64,000 nt of DNA from Platycnemis pennipes. Its lineage: Eukaryota > Arthropoda > Insecta > Odonata > Platycnemididae. This document shows positions 1 through 11,146 of the stretch, piece after piece. Position 1 is the stretch's first letter. Every line of letters starts with the position of its first letter. Location of the stretch: positions 43,680,354 through 43,744,353 of the forward strand of contig OW121849.1 in NCBI GenBank assembly GCA_933228895.1, written 5' to 3'. Below the pieces are notes generated by a model, which saw only the letters and a program-made list of their open reading frames with translations, searched no databases and had not been told where the DNA came from. The position numbers and the translations under genes were made by a program.

Positions 1-235
1 ATCCCCATTGTATCATGTTCCCGTCCCGCCTTTAAAAAGCATTTCCCGTTATCCTGACCTTCATCACGTACCATATAACCTTCCCCTACCACTCCTGCAG
101 TTTATCCCTCATTTGGAGTACATATAAGGACTTGCCACCGTGTAAATATCAGAACACCCTTGACAATGACACGGGAGTGTCGAAACCGATAGGGTTTCTC
201 AATAAAAGTGTTAAAAATACAAAGTTAAGTTTTTC
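1..235 (+). mobile_element. Penelope-like element 3' remnant with degenerate hammerhead-like hairpin
   Basis: The segment ends with a hairpin GACAC-GGGA-GTGTC followed by GAAACCGATAGGG (about 171-196). It is preceded by TTGACAA where a hammerhead would have CTGATGA. The layout equals the better motif at 36299-36331. Pyrimidine-rich upstream sequence is like Penelope 3' regions. Assignment is by pattern only. Confidence 0.4.
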
Positions 236-785
236 TTACACTTATATCATGAATACCTACGGTATTTCAATGGAAATGTAAGAAACATTAAGGTTCAAGA
301 GGAAAGCCGCGAGAAATCGATGCTAGGTACTCCCGTTGAAATTGATGTTGGTGTTCACGTCACCGATAGCAACTGAATAGAAACCCTCTCCAGCCTTTCC
401 ATTAGTATTTTTTTTGCCCTTGATAAGGGATACCCGTACAGTGACCCGAATGAACGGAGCGGTACAACGTCCAAGTTTATCTATATTTAACTTGAAATCA
501 CTTGGTCTCTCGTTTTTTTTGCCAAGCAAATATGAAGAGTTTGGTATATTTCTTGTGCGAGGCACACAGTGTGAGGGATTTTTTGTTGAAAAAACACGAT
601 ATTACATTCTGAACGAGGAGAGCTGTTTCGATTTCCAGAGGGATTTCATAATTTCACTTCGTAGGAAACCACGGGCTCAAAGAAAATCAACCACGCGCTT
701 GGATAGAGTTACATACAATATATGCATATATGCATTACTATATGCAATATAATACAAGCGTGGAAGTGAGGAAACATTTCCTTAG

Positions 786-1201
786 AACATTCTACTATAT
801 GGCAGCGAAGCATGGATAATAACGGCAGCAGAGAAGTCCAGGCTGGAAGCATTTGAAATGTGGTGCTACCGAAGAATAATGAAGATAAAATGGATCGATC
901 GAGTGACAAACGAAGAAGTCTTAAGAAGAGTAGGAGAGAAAAGATGTCTACTGAAAACCTTAAAAAGAAGACGGGACAACTTAATGGGCCACATCTCAAG
1001 ACTCGATGGCCTGATGAAGACAATCGTCGAGGGAAATGTGAACGGGAAGAATGGAAAGGGCAGGCCCCGTATGAGGTATATGGAGCAAGTTGTGAAGGAT
1101 GTAAAAGAGAGGAGCTACGTCAATATGAAGAGGTTGGCCGATAGAAGAATCGAGTGGAGGGCTGCGTCCTAGGATTGTTGACCGATGATGATGATGATGA
1201 C
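786..1201 (+). mobile_element. Non-LTR retrotransposon 3' end (post-RT C-terminus plus GAT tail)
   Basis: The frame from about 786 reads LLYGSEAWIITAAEKSRLEAF, the conserved block after reverse transcriptase (LYGSExW...EAFEMWCYRR). It continues KIKWIDRVTNEEVLRRVG and GRPRMRYMEQVV up to EWRAAS, then a stop. The element ends in a (GAT)n run at 1184-1200. It is 5'-truncated. The same family occurs at 16880-18620. The clade (RTE- or CR1/L2-like) is uncertain. Confidence 0.8.
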
Positions 1202-1566
1202 AATACATGCATACTATGCGTCTCCACGCTTGTGATTTCTAGAGGCCTTCATCGGAATCTTTGTCCACTATTACCTCACCAAAGATTTGCCGTTTGCAAC
1301 GAGAATTGACTATACTTTCGATTTACATGGGTTGCGTTAGGTGCCGAAAATTCGAGGCCTTGAGGCCGCTTTATGCGGTACATTTTATTGTACAAAGGAA
1401 TGTATGAAACTGAACGAAACTCTACGTTTGTCTGAATGGAATTAGAACATGTTCTTTTTTCCGTTCAGTCATTCAGACATTCGCACAAGCGTTCACACAA
1501 TTTGCCGCTTTCCACGGAACAATTTTCCTCATACAAGCAAAATATAATTTCCACAGAGAAAGAGGA

Positions 1567-1680
1567 CGCCTTGGTATCTCAACTGGTAGAGCACCTGGCC
1601 GGAAATCAGGGGGTCCGGGTTCGAGTCCAGGTCAAGGCGAATGATTTTTTTCTCTGTATAATATTTGCTATTGCTCATAC
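1567..1680 (+). repeat. tRNA-derived SINE (family 1), single copy
   Basis: A tRNA-like head has box A (TCAACTGGTAGAGCA) and box B (GGGTTCGAGTCC). A near-complete acceptor pairing is GCCTTGG with TCAAGGC. The T-rich tail (TTTTTTTCTCTGTA...GCTATTG) is shared with other copies here. The anticodon loop lacks U33, so this is a SINE rather than a functional tRNA. Confidence 0.7.
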
Positions 1681-1689
1681 AAGCGTTTG

Positions 1690-3120
1690 TACAAGAAATT
1701 GTACAAAAAAATGTACCGTGTAAACCGGCCTTTAGGATCGAAATTGAAAATTACTTTCAGATCGATGGAACACTTTGACGCCACGTTCCCTAGAGTAACC
1801 CTAATTTCTGTATTTTTGTTTATTAGCCCACACTCCTAGAACGTAAATTTAACGACAGAATTACTAAAATTGAAGTCTGCAAATTAGGCACAATGCTAGA
1901 TTACCGGAGAGGTTCCTGGTGAATGCGGCCGTAGGACCTATGGCTAGCGTCAAAGTTTCAAGTATGTACAAAATGACAATAATTTCGATGCGTGAAAGAC
2001 CATGTCTGCTAACGAGTTACCTCGCAGAAACGTATGGAGTCATATCTGACGCTTCAAAATAAACCTTAAGGTCGTTCGGTAAAGTAAAGGTCGGGAAAAA
2101 ACCGGCTTTGCATTCACACCCGAGAACACAAGGGAGACATTGCTGACGACTTAGTGTCACCGCTGCGACCTATGTGATGCGACGTAAAAATTCTCGGCTG
2201 GTTATATCATCGTCGCAACCACGGGGAGTAAGGTATCGCAGCGTTAGTACTCCCATGCTCTGATACGTCTTCTCGTTCGTCAGAAGTTCCACATCAACTC
2301 TAGAGAATGAGGGGTTGCGAAACAGATTGGAGGCTTCAGTTTTCTGCAGCGAAGTGCGAAGAGTTAAAAATTTTATCCCACCACACCGTCATTGAATGCC
2401 TCCTGCATAACGCAACGATCCTTGTCCACAGGCAATATTCTTGCATGCTAATTTCCTTCGTGTCGGTGTTAATGCCCGGGAGAGAATTGAGAGGTGCCCT
2501 CGCCAAGCGGCGCTTGAAAATTGCGACTTTTACTGCCCAAAGCTTGATGTTTTCTTTACGGCATCGACTACTTCGTGTGGGCAGACCTATCTCATTCCAT
2601 CCCTCGATGAATAGGCATCTGAGACCATTTCACGCCTCTGAAGCATTGAACGGGATCAGATGGCTTTTCACATACTATTTAAATATGCCTAGTTAGCATC
2701 GAAACCATATTCGTGTTTTACATAAATATTCACGAGACATTAAAGTGTTTCTTAAACCATAGACTAAAACCACTATATTTTAAATGAATTTAAAAAAGGC
2801 GAAGAAAAGTATTCATAAATACATTTCTTACTTTTATAAACAAAAAATATAGGTGTTAAATAAAACTACATAAATATTCAATTAAAAAGTAATATTTTGA
2901 TAAAAACACTCGTAATATCGACATAAATACAATTTTTTTACCAAGCATGCCAATATTTGTACTCTTTCAATAATGAAGCATGTAAAATCCAATCGTAACC
3001 GCTTAATCCCAGTCTCGCTATTAACCACTTCAGCCTTGTTTCCTTCTCTCCCTATTCTCGATTAAACCTGGGCTACAGAGACTAAAGCCCGGCACTGTGC
3101 GAGGTGTTTACGTTTCCCCT
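1690..3120. other. No recognised feature
   Basis: A 129-codon plus-strand frame at 2307-2696 has no motif I recognise. AT-rich sequence follows from 2700. Confidence 0.5.
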
Positions 3121-3124
3121 TGAC

Positions 3125-3260
3125 CAGGGGTTCCCAAACTTTTGTGGTATTATGTCTTTCTTTCCATCCTCAGGAAAACTGAGCCCCACTAGCAAGGAGA
3201 GACTACGTACCTACGTTGCTACAGCAATTTAAACTCCGCTTTTTTTTATCATGCACAGAA
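3125..3260 (+). mobile_element. hAT-type terminus remnant
   Basis: CAGGGGTTCCCAAACTTTTG is a typical hAT terminal inverted repeat start. It is followed by sequence like the common CTGAGCCCC interior. No matching right end or duplication was found nearby, so the element looks truncated. Confidence 0.4.
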
Positions 3261-3699
3261 CTATTATTGCTTCGGTAATCTGTGGTGGTTTGGTTGAATG
3301 AGCTATAGCTTGGCTGTACTAATTAATTTTTTATTCGGTATTTTCAGCTGTTTTGATATGAACTGTCTGTAGCACCTACTTCGAACCAATTCTTCTATGT
3401 ACTTTGCTTGCAGTTATTTATAACAAATGCCATGCTTTTCCGCTGAAAAGCAAACGCGACGAACATTTAAAAGGAAGTCATTTCTTCAAAAACACCACCC
3501 TTAGCCCTTAAAAAGTTCTGCAAGTGGCACACTGCTTAGGAAGCAAAGACTCCCCAAGACTGGACTGGGTACATTTGATCTTTGGGATGGTACTTCAACT
3601 ACCCTATGACTCCCATACGGTTAGCGGTTTGAGCAATTGGGAGAGGTATCTTAAGAATGGACAGTACGTTCTCGATCTGCTATGTCGAGAGAAAAAACA

Positions 3700-6360
3700 T
3701 TAATGGTGATGCCAACGCTTGCGTTATGTAGAGCCGTGATCACGCCCCATATTTCCGGTCGTTGTGTTCTCTTGAACAACAAGACTGGAAGGCAGGGTTG
3801 CCACCACGTGAGCGATTCATTCCAGGGGATTTTTAATTCGAATTATGAAATATCAGGAAGACTTTTGAAGCATAAATTTTTAGATGAATCTCCAAGTATA
3901 CATCCCATAAAACTAAATATTATATGAGACCTATAACCCACGAAAAAAAGAACCAATACTAATTAGACTCGTTTAAATACCAAAAGAAAGGAGTGACCTA
4001 CATGTGACACTTAAATTCACATGTAATCACAGTAATTATTAAAGCAAGTACAATTTAAAAAAAAACCATCATGTCATTCTTTTGAATTTAAATGTATTCT
4101 TATTTATTCGCACAACCTTCAAAGGCAAACTTGAACCAATGAGAATACCGTAGTTTTCACCGAGAAGAATGCGTCAGAGTCATCAAATGGTTAGAATGTA
4201 TATCATCGCCATCTTTACTATGGATTAAACACAGCGCCAAAATAATAGTTCAAAATTTCAGCAAAAAAAACAAAAAATCAGCAGGTTAGGAATCGTCCAT
4301 AAATCATGTAAGCCTGCGGAGACCGACAAATTGATAATTGTCTTCCTGTTCAAATAATAATGATTATACACTCATTAATTTATGACAAAATAATAGTATC
4401 GTGAAATAAATACAGTATTTATGTGGAATTCCCATTTTATCATCCACAAAAAAGTGTGTTCTTTATAGCGTTACGAATCCTCGGAGAATTTTATGGAGCA
4501 TATGAAATGGGATGAGCATTGGACCGATCAATGACATGGCATGAATAATAATATTTACGGTAATTAACATCAGATAAAGTGATATGGAGTCGTTAATACA
4601 TGGAGTTAACTCGAATCAGTGACTAATCCGAGTTGAAGATATTTTGCTGTCAGTTTACTGACGTTAACTATAATACATGCATTCACCCGTTGATTTTCAA
4701 TCCCAGATAAGTAAACTGAATATCTCAATCCTAATTTAGTTACACTATGATACTTCTTTTCTGGATCACTCACATTCTTAGTTCTACATACTTATCCTTC
4801 GGTCTACCACCTGGGGTTATTTTCTTATATTTCCTCTTTCATAATGGGGTCGTTTCCCATATTTTTTATTGCTGAATATGATAGAGTTTGTAAAATGAAA
4901 AGACACATATTTTTCCGTTTTTTGATCCGTCAATTATTTCTCGAGTTATAGGCGTCGAAATACTGATGTTTTTAACCCTTTCGGAAAAGTGGGTGTGGTG
5001 CAACCTCTGACGTTAATCGACCTCCTCCAATCACAACTGAGCCCGCGAAGCTACTTCGCCTTATCGCAAAGGGGGGACACAGCTGACTCTGCCAATCGGA
5101 GTAGTTACGACAGCATCTGTGCGAGCAGGCCTTCCGAGAATCCCCCTCCACTCCCTTCTTTTCCCATAAGAGCAGTCAAGGACGGGAGAAAAATGACGTC
5201 AATGTTATCACAGCAGCTTTTTCGGTGGGCGTCACCTTTTGCTTATTTTAATGTTCGATTTATGAGTGAATGGTTGCGGTTAGAAGATTAATTTTTTTCA
5301 CTAAATTTCTTTTTTTGTTTCCATCTAACAATTTCGTGTACAAAATTGCGATTTCGGTTCCGAGTAAACGCCCCCATTATTTGTCTTCAAATATCCATCA
5401 TGTCTTAGGCAGTGTCCCAAACTCCTAGTTTTTCTGTCATACTGATCCACATAAATCCTTTTCCTCCTCGGCTCATCTGTATTCTCCTTCATTTAAATTT
5501 CTCAGTAAAGGCATGTACACGGCAATCGGTGCGTTTTCGAAGAGTACGCGGCAGTAATTATCATAATGTCTCGCGATACGAACCTACCAGAAATGACCTC
5601 GTTTCAGGACGTAATTTCAGTAAAAGTTATGTACATATCTCAAAAGGGGTTGAAGAAATTGAAACAGGGAAACGTGGAAACCAAAAGTAATTCATCAAAT
5701 CTACAACATTATTCCGAGTAGATACAATGCCTAATCCTGTTGATCTGCTCTGCCGTGCTCCGTGACAACATCTCACCGAAAAACTTAGAGCAAATCATCA
5801 TAGCACTTAGAGAAAACTAAGTTATCACATCCCGTTATTAAGAGCGAGCTGTAAAAAAAATCCGCCATAATCTCCATGAAACAGGTTAAGTGTAGAGAAT
5901 ACAACAGGATGGATGGTGCCTTCTTTCTACCCCCACTCCACTATGCCGGGATCATCGCTACGTTTGTTACGACGGAACAGCTTCAAAGTCAAGGCCAACA
6001 TTGAGATTGCGGGTAATATGCAGTTACTCATACCCATCAAGTCTTCCAAGAAAGCCATACCTATAATTTCATTTCTGCGCAGAGATTCACCCGAAGATAA
6101 ATATCCCTCTCAATAAGCGACGTCATTCACGCTCGTTACTACAGCCCTGAATAAAACAATCTCACCAAATCGATCCTTGGACAAATCACGCTTTTTGTTC
6201 GCTTTATTTGTACATAAAACTACGAAACTTTAATGGCTCCTTAGTGCACTTATGAAAAATATTAAATGCGCATTTAAGATTCTCGAAAAAAAAATAAGGC
6301 ACACCGAAGTAGTTGAAAAAGTTTTTACGGCACTCCGACTATAATGACATAGAATGGTCT
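3700..6360. other. Mostly featureless; one GC-richer block with CRE- and CCAAT-like boxes
   Basis: No gene is recognised. A GC-richer block at about 4985-5290 contains two CCAAT sequences and a full CRE palindrome TGACGTCA at 5194-5201, so it could be a promoter. No supported transcript starts there. Confidence 0.35.
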
Positions 6361-6369
6361 AACCTCACT

Positions 6370-6485
6370 TAATCCTAAGCTTAACCCCAATACACACACT
6401 CATCCTTGGCCTAGGCGGGATTCTAATCCTCGACCTAGGGGTGGCTAGACCTGTGCATAATCGCGCTAGCCCCCGCGGTTTGATA
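6370..6485 (-). repeat. tRNA-derived SINE (family 3), reverse orientation
   Basis: On the minus strand: GGGGGCTAGCGCGATTATGC (box A region), then GGTCGAGGATTAGAATCCC (box B) and a tail AAGGATGAGTGTGTGTATTG. This is the usual structure of an arthropod tRNA-derived SINE. Confidence 0.6.
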
Positions 6486-6489
6486 ATTA

Positions 6490-7850
6490 TATTGTATTCA
6501 AGGCTCTCAAAATCTCCACAGATGATTCACGTTGGTGATGATCACTCATCATAAATACATCATAGCTGATTCGTTTACCTCCTCATTCTGAAATCGTAGA
6601 TTTACACTGATTGATTTACAAGCTGCCAATTGTTTTTCACATCTTGATCCGCCATCATTCCTGAAATTACAGATATGCCTTAGGAAATTTGACACCATTT
6701 TTGCACCAAACACTACTTCTTATAAATTAAATTACTTCAGAAGACCAGCGCCAAGATTTAGAATATATTTAAAACTGTATGAAATAAAGTCAATTTACCT
6801 AAAGATATTTTTATTTCGACATTCAGGATACATTCAGTCATTAACGAGTTCGAAGAAGCCAGTCATAAAGTGACCGCAATAAATCGTAGAGCATTTCTAA
6901 ATCAAAAACTTCATGGGGCAGCAATTTCTCTTGTGCTGAATGGATTTTCTCACCGACAGGTGGTGAAAATTTGACGTCATAAGACCCTTCAGCTGAGAGA
7001 AATTCGGGACTCTTGATATCAATTATCATACCTCTTCACCGCCAGCCGGTATCTCCGTTTTGAGCGAACACCAAAATCGCCGACGCTTTCAGCTCTTTCC
7101 TTAAGGAGCCGAAATGGAAAAGACAACTCTGACGTCTCCTTGACCGTATCGGTACCACCGGGAAGAATTTAAGTTACATCGCGGCACCAAACAATATGAA
7201 ACACGGTCGCGACCCACATGTTTCCCGGCCCCACCCCGTCCGGACTTTCTTTCATCCAAAGATTTCTCCTAACCTCTATTATCGTCGCAGAATTTCCTTA
7301 CCGTATAGGCGAATCAGGCGTATCGACGTTTCGACCAGCGTCAAAAATAAGTCTAGGTCTTCGATTAGTCAGTAAAGCAGTTCTTGCGTTATTTCCTCAC
7401 AATCATTTCCGCAAAGCTTCTCGCGGAAAACCCAATTCCGCTTCCCTCTTCATATAGTATACGCTGGGTGGATCTATTAAAATGCGCGCTTGAAACGTTC
7501 ACGGGATACGACAATGATATGGGCTGTATACATGACTACCTAGGTCTGTGTGGGAGAACCCACCTTTTTCATGGTTAAAACTAGTTTTGATTCTTCATTG
7601 ACACTGCTATAGATTTTTGAATTGAGGAATATCCAAATCGCAAGATTTGATAGTTCATCTTGGAATGGGCTAAGTATGTTTAATGTTTTTTTAATGAATC
7701 AGAGCATCATTCTTTCTTCAGTCAAACGTTACTGATACGCGAGTGATTGAATTACAAGGAGAGACCTATTAGACTTCATCCTTCAATTCAAGTATAGCGA
7801 ACCAGCCGCGAATACCTTAAGAGGAATCACCCGCTGAAAATAATTTCCTC
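6490..7850. other. No recognised gene
   Basis: A short minus-strand frame (7029-6841) and plus-strand frames around 7218-7578 show no recognisable motif. 7040-7500 is somewhat CpG-rich. Confidence 0.4.
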
Positions 7851-7853
7851 ATG

Positions 7854-7990
7854 GAAAAAAATCCACCTCCACTGGGATTCGAACCCGGATCCCCTGATTA
7901 GTTTTGAGTACCGGGCCGGAAATCAGGGGGTCCGGGTTCGAATCCCAGGTCGAGGTGGATTTTTTTCTTTGTGGAAATTCACCTACTGTT
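7854..7990. repeat. Head-to-head inverted pair of family-1 tRNA SINEs (fold-back)
   Basis: A minus-oriented tRNA-like arm (7854-7899) and a plus-oriented arm (7921-7967) are nearly perfect reverse complements, both holding box B GGGTTCGAATCCC. The short loop is GTTTTGAGTACCGGGCCGG. The right arm continues into the shared tail TTTTTTTCTTTGTGGAAATT. The RNA would form a roughly 45-bp hairpin. Confidence 0.8.
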
Positions 7991-9170
7991 CGTCCTTCAA
8001 ACATCTCTCGGAGAAATATTTTTTAGCAAGTGCTACGAGATATCCGAGGAATGGATCTTAAAAATAGATAGCAAATGGATGTTTGACGAGTATGAACAGA
8101 TTAAAGTTTTAATTTATATCGCACCATCTAATCGAACTTCATATTACGCTTGACCATAACACACATATGTCATCCATTCAAACGGCGAGATTCAAACCTT
8201 CAGGTTGTTGGAAGAAAAAAAAATGCTTTTTTATACAAACTTGAAACTCCAGAAAAAAATATTGCTAATTAAGGAATGGTACGTCATTTATCATGATTCT
8301 GATCCGTCAGTTGGATACAGGGGCTCAAATATGACCAAATTTGTCAAAAAACTCACCTAATGGCGATGGGACATTTTCTCAGTCATGATGATTTTTCAAT
8401 TCATTGATAAGACGATAATAACATACACGATTCTGATGATATTTGGAAAACGAAATAGCCGAAAACTTAAAAAACAAAATTGATAAGTGGCTATCTCTTA
8501 GAACAACCGTGGCGTAATATTTGTCTTTCCTCCGATTATCTCGGCTCAAAGACAACAAAAATAGATTACTTCCAAATGTCACCGATGAAAATTGTTGCTC
8601 TGTAGACATCCACCGATTACGTAACACCTCTTTTACTGCTTCCCACGCGAGCATTCTCTCGTAAACCGAAAGATTTAATATTTGAGACGTTTAATTCGTA
8701 CACGAAGAAATAGGCTAAGCCTCCAATTTAAACTTTCGTACCATATGAAACTGGGTGAAATACAAAATTCCTTTGTGCAAATTTTGAATTTCACACAGCA
8801 GAGGAAAAATGCTGAAAATGGTAGCCTATTTGAACAACCTGGATGCTTGAATAGGCTTTACCGAGGTAATAAACGATGTATACCCTATATTAATTTGTGG
8901 TTTTGTAATAGTTTTCCCTCAATTAAACCTTTTTAAACATGCAATTCCACAACGTTACGGAAAAGAGAGATTTTTTTAGGGTTGCCAACTAAGGTGTTAG
9001 GATCCGGAGTCTCCGGATAATTTTTCTCCGGCCTCAGGATTTCACGTCAATTTCCTTGTTTTATTTTCCCTCAATATCTTTCGTTGCTGACAACCACGAG
9101 ACTACAAACTTAACAATTTCGCAAGTCCTCTTTTCACGTTCCAGACGCTCAGCAGCAAGATTTCCTCAAA
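7990..9170. other. No recognised feature
   Basis: AT-rich sequence with short random frames. A CTGATGA at about 8434 has no pairing helix II and was not called. Confidence 0.4.
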
Positions 9171-9171
9171 G

Positions 9172-9335
9172 GAAAAAAAATCATTTACCTTCACCGGGAT
9201 TCAAACCCAGATCCCTCGAATTGTCGAAGTGTTTTAGCCAATTAAGCTACCATCTTAGCTGGCTAAAGCATTAGGTTCGAATTACGGTCAAGGTGAACTA
9301 TTTTTTCTTTGTGGAAATCTTGCTACTGTGTACAT
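9172..9335. repeat. Second inverted pair of family-1 tRNA SINEs, diverged
   Basis: The left arm is in minus orientation (CCGGGATTCAAACCC, 9199-9213). The right arm is in plus orientation (GGTTCGAATTACGGTCAAGG, about 9272-9291) and runs into TTTTTTCTTTGTGGAAATCT. The arms meet around AGCTACCATCTTAGCTGGCT. It has the same architecture as 7854-7990 but is more decayed. Confidence 0.65.
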
Positions 9336-9339
9336 CTGA

Positions 9340-11087
9340 GGGTAACTTCTTTGGTTTTTCGCGGCAAGTTCAAAATCCTTGAATTTGGGTCCGGCACTGT
9401 TTCACGAATACGAATACACACTTGATTAAGGATAATTACAGCATTTTATTATAGAATTCGTTCAAAAACTGCGATGGTTTACGATCAATCCATGGCTTAG
9501 TTGGTTCACGATTACAGACCGCAACAAGCCAAATGAACGATTACCTTCAAATACAAACTTAATGGAGTGAGCTCACTCCATCAAGTCCAGCGCTCTTGAG
9601 CGTTGAATACATAGTCTTTACGAGTCAAGTAATGAACTGCAATCACACTCGATCCCACGGGTAATCCAATTACACATTATTTTGTTTCCTCGTCCATTTT
9701 CATCACTGCCAAAACGAACTTCATTGACAACATTTTCTTCGTCAGTGTAACTGATAACGTATGCTGCGCATTGGAAAAATTTTTTAATGCACCATGGCAG
9801 AGCTTGGCAATGCGTAGGTATTATCCTGCAAGGCCGCTTTGCACTAAGCAGAAAATTGCAACAGTTGAAGCAGCGACAGATCGTGGAAATTACATTAAAA
9901 TGGAGCGAAGACTTTTTAAAAGAGCGGAATTCCACAGTGATCCATTAATTTGGGAATATTCCAACGTATTTCGGACGAATTAGCATGTTACAAAATTCGC
10001 GGCAAATTTCTGGATGCATAAAACTGCACAATGACTTGTGGTAGATACATAACCTCTGATGATCAGCGTAATGTAAATTGGCTTTAACACAATGCCTACA
10101 CTCAAAATATAGGTTTACAGTGTGACTACACGCCGTAGAAAGAGCTTGAGATTCTCTTTCCTCTCCTGTCACTGCACTCTTCTTTGGGATATTTTGGATC
10201 AAAAATGGGATATTTTGTGGGCACTAACCATCCAAAATTCACACTGTTTAGTCTTTCAACTTGTAAGTTGTAACCAGGGTTGCCAGGAGACTAGCATTGT
10301 CCCCTCTCCCATTCATTGCTAGGCATCCAATGCCCACAAGATCTCTTTCATAATTATAGCCAAAAAGCAATGGAGGATAAAATGAAGTATAATGATCCTC
10401 CACAGCCTGATGAGTTAAGAATACAAACGACAGACCTTTATATTTGAAGATTAGCCTACAAGTAAACTCATGGCCAAAAGCCCATGCACACTATTTTAAT
10501 CAACGGATTGTGGTTTGAACAATAGGAATAACACTGCAGCACATTAGTTTGGCTGCTGACAATTTGAGAGGAGCTCTTACCCCCATTCTTCATTTGGTAG
10601 AACACTTCCACTAAGTAATGAATGCATTTATAGATTTTACAATGTATTTTGTATTTCAACCATAGTTTTAATCATAGAAAGTGACGGAATCCTAGAATGG
10701 CTATTTAGCATATAAGAATCACAAAATATCAAATTCCTGTCAACTGAATTTCAATGATCTATGATTCAGTATTTTAGATACATTATTTTATAAAACATTT
10801 TAACGTACAAAGTCAAATTTTAACAAATAAGAAGATATTATAGTGATAAAATTATGTCTAAGTAATGATAATAAGTAACATAGATGCAGGAATTATGAAT
10901 TTTGAATTAACTTAAAAGATATACCTGAGATAATTCATCTTACACTTTGAGCATGTTTAAAATCTAAGTTTTCGAAGCCAACTGAATGCATTCATTTTGG
11001 AGTACTATATTATCACAGAGCCACAAAAGTACTTGCTCTCATCTCTTGTTTCTATTCCAACTGCAATACATTAATGGCTCAAAAAAC
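9340..11087. other. 3' flank of the sulfotransferase; no other gene seen
   Basis: It contains opposing frames at 9618-9935 (minus) and 9771-9983 (plus) with no known motif. No canonical AATAAA on the minus strand was found below the stop. ATTAAA variants (TTTAAT on plus) occur at 10667-10672 and 10494-10499. Confidence 0.4.
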
Positions 11088-11146
11088 TTATATGATACCA
11101 GTATGAAGCCATTTCCGGAAACTGGCCTCAGTTTGTGAATCAAACC
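11088..11146 (-). CDS. Sulfotransferase coding exon 7 (C-terminus and stop)
   Basis: After acceptor CTATTATAG the frame continues GFDSQTEASFRKWLHTGII and stops at TAA. The phase matches exon 6 (AAAG|GG). If this exon were skipped, exon 6 would read through into NLRYLVFYV and stop after about nine residues, so an alternative C-terminus is possible. The tail after the conserved WIEKNLKG is not conserved in the family, so support is splice phase and position. Confidence 0.75.

Noticed and set aside
2307..2696. 129-codon frame as a host gene
   Set aside because: No recognisable motif, no splice or promoter context, and the length is possible by chance in this composition.
7895..7965. Functional tRNA gene with box A/B
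   Set aside because: The anticodon loop lacks U33, the T stem has mismatches, and the same sequence recurs with a common non-tRNA tail. It is a SINE.
8425..8480. CTGATGA followed by GAAA as a hammerhead
   Set aside because: No complementary helix II between the two motifs and no helix I pairing.
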